This document shows, piece by piece, positions 19,941 to 28,296 of a stretch of DNA of 49,224 nucleotides. Each line of letters opens with the position of its first letter. The stretch's first letter is position 1. The position numbers were made by a program, and so were the translations under genes. The stretch is from Clostridiaceae bacterium (lineage in GTDB: Bacteria; Bacillota; Clostridia; TANB77; CAG-508): contig JAETPW010000014.1 of NCBI GenBank assembly GCA_021771025.1, forward strand, positions 1 to 49,224, written 5' to 3'. The notes under the pieces were generated by a model. That model saw nothing but the letters and a program-made list of their open reading frames with translations. It was not told where the DNA came from and did not search any database.

Positions 19941-20732
19941 GTGGGGAAAGTAATTTCAGTAGCAAATCAGAAAGGTGGAGTAGGAAAAACTACAACAACT
20001 ATTAATCTAAGTACAATATTGGCAAAAAAAGGAAAAAGAGTTATGTTAATCGATGCTGATCCACAAGGAAATGCAACGAGTGGAGTAGGAGCAGAAAAAG
20101 AGGTAGAGCTTTCTTTTTATGATGTATTAGTAAATGATACTACCATTCAGGAAACGATAGAAAAGACGGTAGTCAAAAACTTAGTTGTCTGTCCTTCTAA
20201 CATCAATTTAGCTGGAGCAGAAGTAGAATTGGTTTCTATGATGTCAAGAGAACAACGATTAAAAGAAAAATTAGATGAAGTAAGGGACAATTATGACTAT
20301 ATTTTTATCGATTGTCCACCATCATTAGGATTAATTACGTTGAACGCATTTACTGCTTCCGACAGCGTATTGATTCCTGTACAATGTGAATATTATGCCT
20401 TAGAAGGATTAGGACAACTATTAAATACAATTAATTTAGTCAAAAAACATCTCAATAAAACCATTCAAATAGAAGGGGCTTTATTAACGATGTATGATAT
20501 TAGAACAAACCTTTCAAATCAAGTAGTTAAAGAAGTAAAAAAATACTTTGACAATAAAGTTTATAAAACGGTCATTCCTCGAAATGTACGATTAAGTGAA
20601 GCACCAAGTTATGGACTACCAATTACGGAATATGATCCACGATCAAAAGGGGCAAAAAGTTATGAAAAATTTGCCAAAGAATTTTTAAAAATCAATAACG
20701 AGGAAGATAAAAAAGCAAAACACATGATATAA
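19941..20732 (+). CDS. parA: chromosome partitioning ATPase ParA (Soj)
   Basis: 263 residues from GTG. Deviant Walker [15 protein letters not shown] starts near residue 10; Walker A' [16 protein letters not shown] follows; Walker B-like [18 protein letters not shown]-terminal [23 protein letters not shown]. These mark the chromosomal Soj subgroup. ParA binds DNA nonspecifically with ATP, is driven by ParB, and in Bacillus also regulates DnaA. It sits 23 bases before parB, with origin genes upstream. Confidence 0.96.
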   Translation: MGKVISVANQKGGVGKTTTTINLSTILAKKGKRVMLIDADPQGNATSGVGAEKEVELSFYDVLVNDTTIQETIEKTVVKNLVVCPSNINLAGAEVELVSMMSREQRLKEKLDEVRDNYDYIFIDCPPSLGLITLNAFTASDSVLIPVQCEYYALEGLGQLLNTINLVKKHLNKTIQIEGALLTMYDIRTNLSNQVVKEVKKYFDNKVYKTVIPRNVRLSEAPSYGLPITEYDPRSKGAKSYEKFAKEFLKINNEEDKKAKHMI

Positions 20733-20755
20733 ATTAAGGAAGGAATGTGATAAAA

Positions 20756-21607
20756 ATGCCTAAAAAGACAGGATTAGGAAAGGGATTAGACGCACTATTT
20801 GGACCTGTACCAGAAGAAGAACAAGCAAAAGACAATGAATTAGTCAAAGCCTTAAAAGTAACAGAAGTAGAGCCAAATCGTGATCAACCAAGAAAAAACT
20901 TTAACCAAGAAGCCTTAGAGGAATTAGCAGAATCCATCAAAGAATATGGACTAATTCAACCAATAGTAGTTACTCAAAAAGAAGGATATTATAGTATTAT
21001 TGCCGGAGAAAGAAGATGGCGAGCTTGTAAGCTAGCAGGAATAGAAGAAATTCCTGCCATAATCCGAGAAGACGATGCTCGCAAAAATCAAGAAATAGCA
21101 TTGATCGAAAATATACAAAGAGAAGATTTGAATCCAGTAGAAAAAGCAGTAGGAATAAAGAATTTAATGGAAAATTATCAATTAAGACAAGAAGATGTTG
21201 CTAAAAAATTAGGGAAAAGTAGAAGTGCAGTAGCAAACTCTATTCGTATTTTAAACTTAGAACCACGTGTATTAGAAATGGCAAAAGAAGGAAAATTAAC
21301 AGAAGGGCATTGTAAAGCATTACTTGCCATTACAGATCCAGAAAAACAATATATGATGGCTGTAAAAATGTTAGAAAGAGGAGCAACCGTAAGGCAAGTA
21401 GAACACACAGCATCTAAGAAAGTGCAAGAAAAAGAAAGTAAAGAAGAATTGCAAAAAAAACAGATCTTATATCATGACATCGAAAATACTTTTCAACACT
21501 TTTTTGGCACAAAAGTAAGATTAGATGCAGGAAAGAGAAGGGGAAAAATTGTAATAGAATATACTAGCAACGACGATTTAGAAAGAATTTTAGGATTAAT
21601 GAGATAA
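20756..21607 (+). CDS. parB: chromosome partitioning protein ParB (Spo0J)
   Basis: 283 residues from ATG 20756 (MPKKTGLGKGLDALFG); a GTG at 20747 would add MIK and lies very near the AAGGAAGG site. The N-terminal GLGKGLDALFG is the ParA-contacting segment; the CTPase/ParB box follows with NRDQPRKNF and GERRWRACKLAGIEEIPAII; the helix-turn-helix is about RQEDVAKKLGKSRSAVANSIRIL; a short dimerisation C-terminus ends the protein. It binds parS and slides as a clamp with CTP. I found no full canonical parS (TGTTTCACGTGAAACA) in the window. Confidence 0.96.
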   Translation: MPKKTGLGKGLDALFGPVPEEEQAKDNELVKALKVTEVEPNRDQPRKNFNQEALEELAESIKEYGLIQPIVVTQKEGYYSIIAGERRWRACKLAGIEEIPAIIREDDARKNQEIALIENIQREDLNPVEKAVGIKNLMENYQLRQEDVAKKLGKSRSAVANSIRILNLEPRVLEMAKEGKLTEGHCKALLAITDPEKQYMMAVKMLERGATVRQVEHTASKKVQEKESKEELQKKQILYHDIENTFQHFFGTKVRLDAGKRRGKIVIEYTSNDDLERILGLMR

Positions 21608-21678
21608 GTAAAAAAGGATTGTAATAAAAAAATATATATAGGTTAAAAGGGAAAAATAAAAAAGAAAAGAGGTATTTT

Positions 21679-22194
21679 ATGCCAGAAATAACAAATTTTA
21701 TACATTCAGATTATTTAATGTATGGTTTAGTTACTATTATGTTTATTACATTAATAGCATTATTGCTATTTATTGTAAAACTTTCAAAATTAAATAAGCA
21801 TTACCAAAAAATGATGATAAAATTGGGGAATGGAAAAAATATAGAAGAGGATTTAGAAACGTATTTTTATCGTATGGATAAAATAGAAAAGCAAAATGCA
21901 GAAATAGTAGAGTATTGTCAAAATCTAGACAATCAATTAGCAAATTGTATTCAAAAAATAGGTATTGTTCGTTATAATGCGTTTAAAGATACAGGAAGTG
22001 ATTTAAGCTTTGCTTTGGCTTTATTAGATGAGAATAATGATGGTGTCGTGTTAAATGGTATTTATTCTAGAGAGATGTCGAATATTTATGCTAAGCCAGT
22101 AGAGAAAGGAAAATCAACGTATACTTTGTCTGATGAGGAGAATCAGGCGATTGAAAAGGCAATGAGAAGTAGAGAAGTTTATAAAGTTAATTAA
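21679..22194 (+). CDS. DUF4446 family membrane-anchored protein
   Basis: 171 residues. One N-terminal membrane helix (about 14-36, YGLVTIMFITLIALLLFIVK), a predicted coiled coil (about 45-95), then the conserved C-terminal block IGIVRYNAFKDTGSDLSFALALLDENNDGVVLNGIYSR that marks DUF4446. The family is common next to parA/parB in clostridia and bacilli; its function is unknown. A strong AAGAGG site precedes the ATG. The parB-DUF4446 order supports the call. Confidence 0.85.
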   Translation: MPEITNFIHSDYLMYGLVTIMFITLIALLLFIVKLSKLNKHYQKMMIKLGNGKNIEEDLETYFYRMDKIEKQNAEIVEYCQNLDNQLANCIQKIGIVRYNAFKDTGSDLSFALALLDENNDGVVLNGIYSREMSNIYAKPVEKGKSTYTLSDEENQAIEKAMRSREVYKVN

Positions 22195-22277
22195 GAAAAT
22201 AGCCAGAGAAAATGTATTGTCTCTATCCAGATGAAAAATAAAAATAGATAAATTTATAGTAAGGGAATAGGTGAAAT

Positions 22278-23777
22278 TTGGTAGTTACTAGGCAAGAAAT
22301 AATGGAAAAATTAAAACAATTTTTAATAAAATATGATAATGGTATAGTCTTTCTATTTATCCTATTTTCGGTGATAGGAATTTCCCTTAATTTAACAATA
22401 GTTTCAACAGATGAAATATGGAATTTTCAAAATTTAATGAAAATGGTTAATGGGTATCAGATTTATCAAGATGCCAATGTTATTGTAACGCCTCTATTTT
22501 TTTTCATTGGTTTATTTCTATTTCAGTTATTGGGTGCTAATTTGTTAATATTTCGTTGTTATCATATTCTTATTTTGACTGGGATTTTTTTCATGACTTA
22601 TTTAATTGGAAAAAAGATAAAGATAAATCGTATTATTATCCTTTTGCTAATATGTTTATTTATGGTTTATAGTAAATTTCTATTAGTAAGAGCTTCTGCC
22701 AATTATAACTTACTTGTATTCTTTTTTGTTCTAGTTGGTTTATTTCTTTTTTTAAGAAGTAGAGAGCATTCGAGGATTCAAGGGATGATTGGATTTATTA
22801 TATTTTTAACCAAACAAAATGTCGGGGTATTTTATACTTTAGGTTTTTGTTTTTATCAATTAATCTCAAAAAAAAGCAAAAGACATAAATTCAAAGCTAT
22901 TATTAATTACAGTATAATTTTTGGTATATTGGGAGCTTTATTTACTCTTTTTTTTGCTAAAAAAGGTTTACTATCGGATTTTTTAAATTATACTTTTTTA
23001 GGAATAGGGGAATTTGCAGCAGAGAATAGAATCATAGGAATAAATATGTTAACGATTACTACTGCTTTGCTTGTTTCCTATATGACAATGGTTTATTTTA
23101 TTCAAAAAAAGAAAATAGTAAACGAGCAAATAGAAGATAATATAAGAAAGTTAACTTCTTTTGCCATCCCGATGCTCTTCATTCAAGTTCCTATCATAAA
23201 TGAATTTCACTTTATTTTATCTATCTATTTATTGGTGATTTCACTTTTTTATTTGTTAAATGAAGTTTTGTTTTCTTATCTTTGGGTAAATATACGAAAA
23301 ATAGGAATAGTTATATTAACTACATTTGCTATCTTTATCGTAATTGTATCAGGATATAATTTGGTGGATTGGACTAATTACATTTCTTCCCCTACTTATC
23401 CTTACCAGTATGAAGACCCTTTTTTTGGGGGAGTGATTCGAGAAGAAATTTATGATGAAATAGAAGAAGTAACTGATTTCATTCAGAATACAAAAGGAAA
23501 TGTAATTGTATTATCGGAAAAAGCAGCATTATATATGATTCCTTTAAGAAGAAGTAATGGTTTTTTTGATTTACCTTTTTTAGGCAATATGGGAAAAGAG
23601 GGAGAAAGTGTGGCCATTAACAAAATTCTTGAATTAAAGGATACAAAGATATTAATTTTAAAAGATGAAAAAGAAATTCATCAACAAGAATCAGAAAAAA
23701 TAATTCAATTTGTAAAAGAAAACTTAGAATATCAAGGAGAAATACGAGGATTTTTGATTTATCACACAAAAAACTAA
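22278..23777 (+). CDS. multi-pass membrane protein, GT-C glycosyltransferase-like
   Basis: 499 residues from TTG 22278 (AATAGGTG upstream); ATG 22302 is an alternative start. About ten membrane helices. The first extracellular loop holds STDEIWNF (about 42-49), the place where GT-C (PMT/ArnT/RgtA-like) enzymes keep a catalytic acidic residue. The next helices read PLFFFIGLFLFQLLGANLL and RCYHILILTGIFFMTYLIG. The C-terminal soluble tail (about 390-499) has FIQNTKGNVIVLSEKAALYM. GT-C enzymes use lipid-linked sugars to modify proteins or lipids outside the membrane. The exact substrate cannot be told. It lies between the par genes and the tRNA pair. Confidence 0.6.
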   Translation: MVVTRQEIMEKLKQFLIKYDNGIVFLFILFSVIGISLNLTIVSTDEIWNFQNLMKMVNGYQIYQDANVIVTPLFFFIGLFLFQLLGANLLIFRCYHILILTGIFFMTYLIGKKIKINRIIILLLICLFMVYSKFLLVRASANYNLLVFFFVLVGLFLFLRSREHSRIQGMIGFIIFLTKQNVGVFYTLGFCFYQLISKKSKRHKFKAIINYSIIFGILGALFTLFFAKKGLLSDFLNYTFLGIGEFAAENRIIGINMLTITTALLVSYMTMVYFIQKKKIVNEQIEDNIRKLTSFAIPMLFIQVPIINEFHFILSIYLLVISLFYLLNEVLFSYLWVNIRKIGIVILTTFAIFIVIVSGYNLVDWTNYISSPTYPYQYEDPFFGGVIREEIYDEIEEVTDFIQNTKGNVIVLSEKAALYMIPLRRSNGFFDLPFLGNMGKEGESVAINKILELKDTKILILKDEKEIHQQESEKIIQFVKENLEYQGEIRGFLIYHTKN

Positions 23778-23787
23778 ATAATAGCTA

Positions 23788-23816
23788 TTGACAAAAAAAA
23801 AGAAAGATGATAATAT
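23788..23816 (+). promoter_or_regulatory. promoter of the tRNA-Ser pair
   Basis: TTGACA (23788-23793) and TAATAT (23811-23816) with a 17-base spacer, 34 bases before the first tRNA. Confidence 0.7.
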
Positions 23817-23850
23817 AAATACTGTTATTGTTCAAGTATAGTCAATAGTT

Positions 23851-23941
23851 GGAGAGGTGGTCGAGTGGTTGAAGGCACCAGTCTTGAAAATTGGCATAGG
23901 TGAATAGCCTATCGTGGGTTCGAATCCCACCCTCTCCGCCA
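23851..23941 (+). tRNA. tRNA-Ser(UGA)
   Basis: GGAGAGG pairs with CCTCTCC in the acceptor stem; D-arm TGGTCGAGTGGTTGAAGGCA; anticodon loop CTTGAAA gives anticodon TGA; long variable arm as in class II tRNAs; TTCGAAT in the T loop; discriminator G and encoded CCA (23939-23941). Confidence 0.97.
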
Positions 23942-23963
23942 AAAAATGATACTAATACAATTT

Positions 23964-24053
23964 GGAGAAATACCCAAGTGGTGAAGGGGACAGTTTGCTA
24001 AACTGTTAGGTCGAGTAATCGGCGCGAGGGTTCGAACCCCTCTTTCTCCGCCA
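23964..24053 (+). tRNA. tRNA-Ser(GCU)
   Basis: GGAGAAA pairs with TTTCTCC; anticodon loop TTGCTAA gives GCT; long variable arm (class II); T loop TTCGAAC; encoded CCA at 24051-24053. It is 22 bases after the first tRNA-Ser and followed by a terminator. Confidence 0.97.
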
Positions 24054-24056
24054 TAG

Positions 24057-24084
24057 AAACGTTAGTTTATACTAGCGTTTTTTT
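24057..24084 (+). terminator. terminator after the tRNA pair
   Basis: AAACGTTAGT and ACTAGCGTTT form a 10-bp stem (one G-U) around TTAT, followed by a T run. The rest of the gap to 24287 holds only the next promoter. Confidence 0.9.
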
Positions 24085-24214
24085 GTAGTGGTTGAAAACA
24101 GGTATTAGTTGTGCATAGGTTGATTCAAAATAGGTAAAAACAATGGTGGTTAATTTATAAAGAGTTTTAATAAACTTGACTTGTGATATTTCCTTGCATA
24201 TTTTAGTACTTCTA

Positions 24215-24243
24215 TTGTGAAAATGTCGAATTTAAGGTATAAT
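24215..24243 (+). promoter_or_regulatory. promoter of the first VirB2-like gene
   Basis: TTGTGA (24215-24220) and a perfect TATAAT (24238-24243), 17-base spacer, 43 bases before the ATG. Confidence 0.65.
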
Positions 24244-24286
24244 AAAAGTAAGAATTAAGTAAGAATTATAATGAGGGGGAGTAAAT

Positions 24287-25171
24287 ATGAAAAAAAATAA
24301 AATATTATCTGTGATTTTAATCTGTTTTTTAATGGTTATAGTAGTTAATACACAGGTTTTTGCAGCGAAATCTTCTATGGAGATGAGGGAAGAGTATAAA
24401 AAAGATAAATCTATTATTAATAAACTTAGTGATGAGGAATTAAAAGAGTGGCAAAAAGAATTAAAGGCTTTGCAAAAAATAATGATGGATCCCATTAACC
24501 AAGGATATACACAAGAGGATCGAGATTTAGTTTCAGAAATGTTAGTAAAGATTACTGATAGACAAAGAGGTGAAAATACTGATTCAGGGAAAGAAAACGG
24601 TACTGGTCAATCAAATGAAGAATTAAAAAAATATAATGTAAATGAGATAACGGAGTGGTTAACAAAACATTCTCCTTCATCCCTTTCTAAAGAAGTAAAA
24701 GATAAGTGGAAAAAGACAATTGAAGAAAGTGAAGAGTCAGAGGAATATAAGAAACAAGCAATGAATCTTTTAGAAGGAAAATCATTAGAAGAAACTAATA
24801 AAGAAACACAGGCTGATAGTAAGGGACAAGCATTATATAAAAAGCCCAATATCACTACAGAACACACAACAGGAGGCAGTCTAGATGATGTATTTAAAGA
24901 TGGGGAAGCATTAGATGGAGATCCTGATAGTAAAATAGATTCGAAAGAATTGCAAGAATTTAGTGGTAGTTTATATAATATTTTTTTACAAGTAGGTATT
25001 GTAATGTCAGTAATTATAGGGGGCGTTTTAGGAATTAAGTTTATGTTGGCTAGTGCAGAGGAAAAGGCGGAATTAAAGAAAATGTTGATGGTATATTTGG
25101 TAGGATGTATTGTTGTATTTGGATCTTTTGCTATTTGGAAGATAGTAGTAACCATTTTACAAGATATGTAA
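24287..25171 (+). CDS. VirB2/TrbC-like pilin domain protein with long extracellular N-terminal region
   Basis: 294 residues. Signal peptide (MKKNKILSVILICFLMVIVV to FAA, about 1-27), then about 200 hydrophilic residues rich in Glu/Lys/Ser, then a C-terminal pair of membrane helices (about 230-253 and 264-290) with LQVGIVMSVIIGGVLGIKFM, ASAEEKAELKKMLM and YLVGCIVV. That block is shared with the two small proteins at 25714 and 26183 and fits the TrbC/VirB2 pilin fold: two helices joined by a short charged turn. VirB2 proteins make the extracellular pilus of T4SSs. The long extension is unusual and could be a surface or tip domain, or cleaved off. First gene of the T4SS-like locus. Confidence 0.7.
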   Translation: MKKNKILSVILICFLMVIVVNTQVFAAKSSMEMREEYKKDKSIINKLSDEELKEWQKELKALQKIMMDPINQGYTQEDRDLVSEMLVKITDRQRGENTDSGKENGTGQSNEELKKYNVNEITEWLTKHSPSSLSKEVKDKWKKTIEESEESEEYKKQAMNLLEGKSLEETNKETQADSKGQALYKKPNITTEHTTGGSLDDVFKDGEALDGDPDSKIDSKELQEFSGSLYNIFLQVGIVMSVIIGGVLGIKFMLASAEEKAELKKMLMVYLVGCIVVFGSFAIWKIVVTILQDM

Positions 25172-25203
25172 AGTTCCATGCAAAGCAAGTTGTGAATAAA
25201 AAA

Positions 25204-25233
25204 TTGACAGGTTAATCTCTAGTATGCTATAAT
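25204..25233 (+). promoter_or_regulatory. promoter of the 66-residue membrane protein gene
   Basis: Perfect TTGACA (25204-25209) and perfect TATAAT (25228-25233), 18-base spacer, 30 bases before the ATG. One of the best promoters in the window. Confidence 0.85.
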
Positions 25234-25263
25234 TGACATAAAACTATAGAAAGGAGAAAACCT

Positions 25264-25464
25264 ATGGGTGTGATTGATTGGATAGGAAATCGATTAGTTG
25301 AATTATTGATTTTCATCATACGGCTTTTTAAGTTTTTGTTTTATGATAATCCTCACATTGGTTTGGTCTTTTGTCTAATATTAGCTATATTAGCTATATT
25401 AGCGAAAAAGAAGGGTACCGCTGTTTTCTTTATATTTATGGCTGTACTGATGTTATTTATGTAA
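25264..25464 (+). CDS. small two-helix membrane protein
   Basis: 66 residues, not recognised. An amphipathic N-terminus (MGVIDWIGNRLVELLIFIIRLFKFLFYD) is followed by a hydrophobic hairpin-like region (IGLVFCLILAILAILAKKKGTAVFFIFMAVLMLF). AAAGGAG precedes the ATG at good spacing, and the gene has its own consensus promoter and terminator, so it is a real and probably well-expressed monocistronic gene. It has no signal peptide and lacks the EEKA turn of the adjacent pilins. It may be an accessory of the T4SS-like machine. Confidence 0.7.
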   Translation: MGVIDWIGNRLVELLIFIIRLFKFLFYDNPHIGLVFCLILAILAILAKKKGTAVFFIFMAVLMLFM

Positions 25465-25467
25465 TTC

Positions 25468-25507
25468 GATCAGAAATTCAGCAAGTAAGTTGAATTTCTG
25501 ATCTTTT
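25468..25507 (+). terminator. terminator after the small membrane protein
   Basis: GATCAGAAATTCA and TGAATTTCTGATC form a perfect 13-bp stem with a 10-base loop, followed by TTTT. Confidence 0.9.
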
Positions 25508-25598
25508 AATTTGAGTATTTTTGATAATACAGTAAAGTAAACAAAATTCTATATTAATATATATTTGTTTTTAAGTTGTATAAAAATAAATAAAATTG

Positions 25599-25627
25599 TT
25601 GAATCTAGAATAAAAATAAGATATAAT
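25599..25627 (+). promoter_or_regulatory. promoter of the second VirB2-like gene
   Basis: TTGAAT (25599-25604) and TATAAT (25622-25627), 17-base spacer. The leader to 25714 is about 80 bases. Confidence 0.55.
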
Positions 25628-25713
25628 AAAAAAGTAGGTAAATATAAGTTTATTATAAATAAAAGTTAAATAGAGAAAAAGTTAAGAAATAAAGAAAGGG
25701 GAAGAGAATTAAA

Positions 25714-26079
25714 ATGAAAAAAAAGACGATAAGCATTTTTGTGTTAGTAGTAATATTTATTGTTTTTCTTATGCAAGTTACTTATGCTGTTGATTTGGGG
25801 TTAGAAGACAATTTGAATTTATATAAAGGAGGAGGCGACAATACAACTTCAAAGCAGTTAGTTAATAAAGCAGAAGTTATTGTTTCGGCTATTCAAGTAA
25901 TAGGAATAGTTCTTTCTGTTATTATGCTTATGGTTATAGGAATTAAATATATGGTAGGCAGCGTGGAAGAAAAGGCAGAATATAAAAAAACATTAGTTCC
26001 CTATGTCGTTGGTGCATTATTATTATTTACAGGTTCATTAATTCCGCAGATTATCTACAAATTTATGCAAAATTTTTAA
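25714..26079 (+). CDS. VirB2/TrbC-like pilin
   Basis: 121 residues. Signal peptide about 1-27 (MKKKTISIFVLVVIFIVFLM to TYA), a short hydrophilic segment with a GGGDN turn, then two membrane helices (about 50-72 and 88-112) joined by GSVEEKAEYKKTLVPYVVGA. Size and layout fit VirB2/TrbC major pilins. It is closely similar to the protein at 26183 over IGIVLSVIMLMVIGIKYM. GAAAGGGG precedes the ATG. Having two short pilins plus a long one suggests major and minor subunits. Confidence 0.75.
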   Translation: MKKKTISIFVLVVIFIVFLMQVTYAVDLGLEDNLNLYKGGGDNTTSKQLVNKAEVIVSAIQVIGIVLSVIMLMVIGIKYMVGSVEEKAEYKKTLVPYVVGALLLFTGSLIPQIIYKFMQNF

Positions 26080-26084
26080 ATTAG

Positions 26085-26113
26085 TTGCAAAATTTTTATT
26101 TAAGTGTTATAAT
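26085..26113 (+). promoter_or_regulatory. promoter of the third VirB2-like gene
   Basis: TTGCAA (26085-26090) and TATAAT (26108-26113), 17-base spacer, starting 6 bases after the stop of the previous pilin gene. Confidence 0.65.
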
Positions 26114-26182
26114 GAAAAAGATAAGTTTGTTATTAAAATTCTCGTTAGAGATCGAGTTACATAGTAAAAGGAGGAGTTGTAA

Positions 26183-26542
26183 ATGAAGAATAAAACGTTT
26201 AAAATACTTTTCACTACATTATTAGTTGTCATGATGGTTTGTATTTCAATTAGTTCATTTGCTATTGAACCAGGTAATATTAAGGCAAAAGATAATGTTA
26301 ATGGAACAACTGAAATTACAAATGTAGGACAAAGTGTAGTAGGAATATTGCAAACAGTAGGAATTGTATTATCCGTAGTTATTTTAATTATTTTAGGTAT
26401 CAAATACATGATGGGTAGTGCAGAAGAAAAGGCAGATTATAAAAAGTCTATGTTACCTTACGTTGTTGGAGCAGGAATTATCTTCGCAGCATCTGCATTA
26501 GCTCAAGTAATCTACCAATTCTTTACGGGTATTACATCTTAG
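26183..26542 (+). CDS. VirB2/TrbC-like pilin
   Basis: 119 residues. Signal peptide about 1-28 (MKNKTFKILFTTLLVVMMVC to SSFA), a ~20-residue hydrophilic stretch, then two helices joined by GSAEEKADYKKSMLPYVVGA. It is the closest of the three pilins to a canonical TrbC/VirB2 subunit. AAAGGAGGAG gives a strong ribosome binding site. It is flanked by its own promoter and a terminator, so it can be expressed at a different level from the machine genes downstream, as expected for a major pilin. Confidence 0.78.
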   Translation: MKNKTFKILFTTLLVVMMVCISISSFAIEPGNIKAKDNVNGTTEITNVGQSVVGILQTVGIVLSVVILIILGIKYMMGSAEEKADYKKSMLPYVVGAGIIFAASALAQVIYQFFTGITS

Positions 26543-26556
26543 TCGTTTTTGGGTAA

Positions 26557-26587
26557 AAGAGTACGCTGGTACTCTTTTATTTCATTT
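26557..26587 (+). terminator. terminator after the third pilin gene
   Basis: AAAAGAGTAC and GTACTCTTTT form a 10-bp stem with a 4-base loop, followed by a T-rich stretch. Confidence 0.85.
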
Positions 26588-26629
26588 GTATGACAAAACC
26601 ATTAAAAGTTTGTTATTTTATACTTTTTT

Positions 26630-26661
26630 ACGCAAAAATGTTACAATTTTTGCGTTTTTTT
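26630..26661 (+). terminator. second terminator before the VirB3-like gene
   Basis: ACGCAAAAAT and ATTTTTGCGT form a perfect 10-bp stem with a 6-base loop, followed by seven T. It overlaps the next promoter. Confidence 0.85.
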
Positions 26662-26669
26662 GTTATAAT
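26641..26669 (+). promoter_or_regulatory. promoter of the T4SS machine operon, inside the terminator
   Basis: A perfect TATAAT (26664-26669) lies just after the terminator T run. The best -35 at 17-base spacing is TTACAA (26641-26646), which falls in the terminator loop and 3' arm. It would drive the genes from 26713 onward, through at least 40992. Confidence 0.55.
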
Positions 26670-26712
26670 TAAAATAAGTATATTTGTATTACAAATGAAG
26701 GAGGAAAAAGTT

Positions 26713-27081
26713 TTGGGTACCTATAATTTACCGAGGAATGTAAAAGGTGAGGGAAGAATTTTATATGTTTTTTCTACTAAAGCATTATTGTATGCTTTTG
26801 CAGGAGTTGTGTTTGGATTTTTTATTTATTTAATTTTAACCTTTTTCAAATTAGATATGATTGGGTTTATTGTTATGGGTATATTTGGTTTATTAGGATT
26901 TGTCATTGGAACTTTTAAAATGCCTGAATCAGTAGCATTTGGTATAACAAAAAAAACAGGAGGAGAACCAGTAGATGAAGTAGTTAAACGTTTTGTAAAG
27001 TTTAAGTTAGCTAAGAACAAAGTATATGTATATCAAAAACCGATAAAGGCTAAAGAGAAAATTCAGGAGGTGAAAAAATAA
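26713..27081 (+). CDS. PrgI/VirB3-like inner-membrane protein
   Basis: 122 residues from TTG 26713, chosen because AAGGAGG lies about 10 bases upstream and the protein then begins MGTYNLPRNVKGEGRILYVF, a typical PrgI start. Longer in-frame starts run through the terminator hairpin and are rejected. Two membrane helices (about 22-44 and 49-70) are followed by a basic cytoplasmic tail with VDEVVKRFVKFKLAKNKVYVY. PrgI/VirB3 proteins sit with VirB4 at the inner face of the T4SS. The stop abuts the next start at 27082, and AGGAGGTG for that gene lies inside this one. Confidence 0.8.
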   Translation: MGTYNLPRNVKGEGRILYVFSTKALLYAFAGVVFGFFIYLILTFFKLDMIGFIVMGIFGLLGFVIGTFKMPESVAFGITKKTGGEPVDEVVKRFVKFKLAKNKVYVYQKPIKAKEKIQEVKK

Positions 27082-28296
27082 ATGGAAGAAAATGTTGTAT
27101 CTAAAATGTTAATGATAGTTCTTATTGTAATGATAATTATTTTAATGGTTTTATCTGTTATCTATCTTGTTTTAAGATTAAAAAGTAGTAGCAAAGCTAA
27201 AGCGAAAAAGACGAATAAGGGTGAGAAGGACAGAAAAACCAAAAAAGATAATGTGGCTTCTATCTATAACAAACAATCTATTTTTGACTTCATGGAATTT
27301 GATTCAATAGAAGACAATATGATTGTTCAAAAAAATGGTAAGAGATATATTATGATCGTAGAATGTCAAGGAGTGAATTATGATTTAATGTCTCAGATGG
27401 AAAAGACAGCTGTAGAAGAGGGATTTCAGCAGTTTTTGAATACATTAAGGCATCCTATTCAAATTTATATTCAAACACGTACTATCAATTTAGAAGGAAG
27501 CGTAAATCGTTATAAAGATAGAGTAAAAGAAATAGAAGATCATTACCAAAAAATGATTTATGATTATCAGAGAATGAAAGAGACAGAAAGTTATTCTCCA
27601 GAACAATTAGAAAAATATTTTTATGAAATTACGAAGCAAAGAAATCTTTTGGAATATGGAAAAGATGTGGTTGCTAATACAGAAAAGATGAGTTTAAACA
27701 AGAATGTGTTAAACAAAAAATATTATATCGTTATTCCTTATTATTCAGAGGAAGTTAATGATGAGAAGTATGCTAAAGAAGAAATTAGAAATATGGCTTT
27801 TTCAGAATTATATACAAAAGCACAATCTATTATTAGAACATTATCTGCTTGTTCTATTATTGGTAAGATATTAAATTCTACAGAAGTAGTAGAATTACTA
27901 TATATGGCATATAACCGTGATGATGCAGAAGTTTTTGGTATAGAAAGAGCATTAAAATCAGAATATGATAGTTTATATTCTACTGCACCAGATGTTTTCG
28001 AGAAGAAACTCAAATTTTTAGAACAGCAGATTCAGGAAAAGGCACAGGAAAAAGCAAATCAAGCAATAGAAAAAGTAAAATCAAGACCACAAGAATTAGC
28101 AGAAGAAAAAGAAAATAACATGGAAGAGTTGGTTCGTAATTTAGCAGAACTTATTTTACATGAAAATAGACAAAACTTAGGAGGATTAGCAGAAGAAGCA
28201 ATTCAGGAAATAGAAAAAGAAAGAAAGGAGGAAAATCAAAATGAAGAGCAAGAAAAGACGACTACAAGAAGAGGAAGAGAGAAATCAATCCAATAG
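27082..28296 (+). CDS. VirB4 N-terminal-domain protein, membrane anchored
   Basis: 404 residues. One membrane helix (about 8-32) and a Lys-rich linker precede the VirB4/TraC N-terminal domain: FDFMEFDSIEDNMIVQKNGK (about 68-87), VECQGVNYDLMSQMEKTAVEEGFQQFL, LRHPIQIYIQTRTINLEG, and later NKKYYIVIPYY. The C-terminal part is a Glu/Lys/Gln-rich coiled coil (about 310-400). No Walker motifs. The ATPase half is the next gene, which overlaps by 56 bases in another frame, so the two products should be made together and interact. The membrane helix may substitute for anchoring by VirB3. The same N/C split is seen in the minus-strand pair at 1409-4053. Confidence 0.8.
   Translation: MEENVVSKMLMIVLIVMIIILMVLSVIYLVLRLKSSSKAKAKKTNKGEKDRKTKKDNVASIYNKQSIFDFMEFDSIEDNMIVQKNGKRYIMIVECQGVNYDLMSQMEKTAVEEGFQQFLNTLRHPIQIYIQTRTINLEGSVNRYKDRVKEIEDHYQKMIYDYQRMKETESYSPEQLEKYFYEITKQRNLLEYGKDVVANTEKMSLNKNVLNKKYYIVIPYYSEEVNDEKYAKEEIRNMAFSELYTKAQSIIRTLSACSIIGKILNSTEVVELLYMAYNRDDAEVFGIERALKSEYDSLYSTAPDVFEKKLKFLEQQIQEKAQEKANQAIEKVKSRPQELAEEKENNMEELVRNLAELILHENRQNLGGLAEEAIQEIEKERKEENQNEEQEKTTTRRGREKSIQ

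Noticed and set aside
26590..26712. N-terminal extension of the PrgI-like protein
   Set aside because: It would run through a perfect terminator hairpin and a -10 element; the TTG at 26713 has the ribosome binding site and the family N-terminus.
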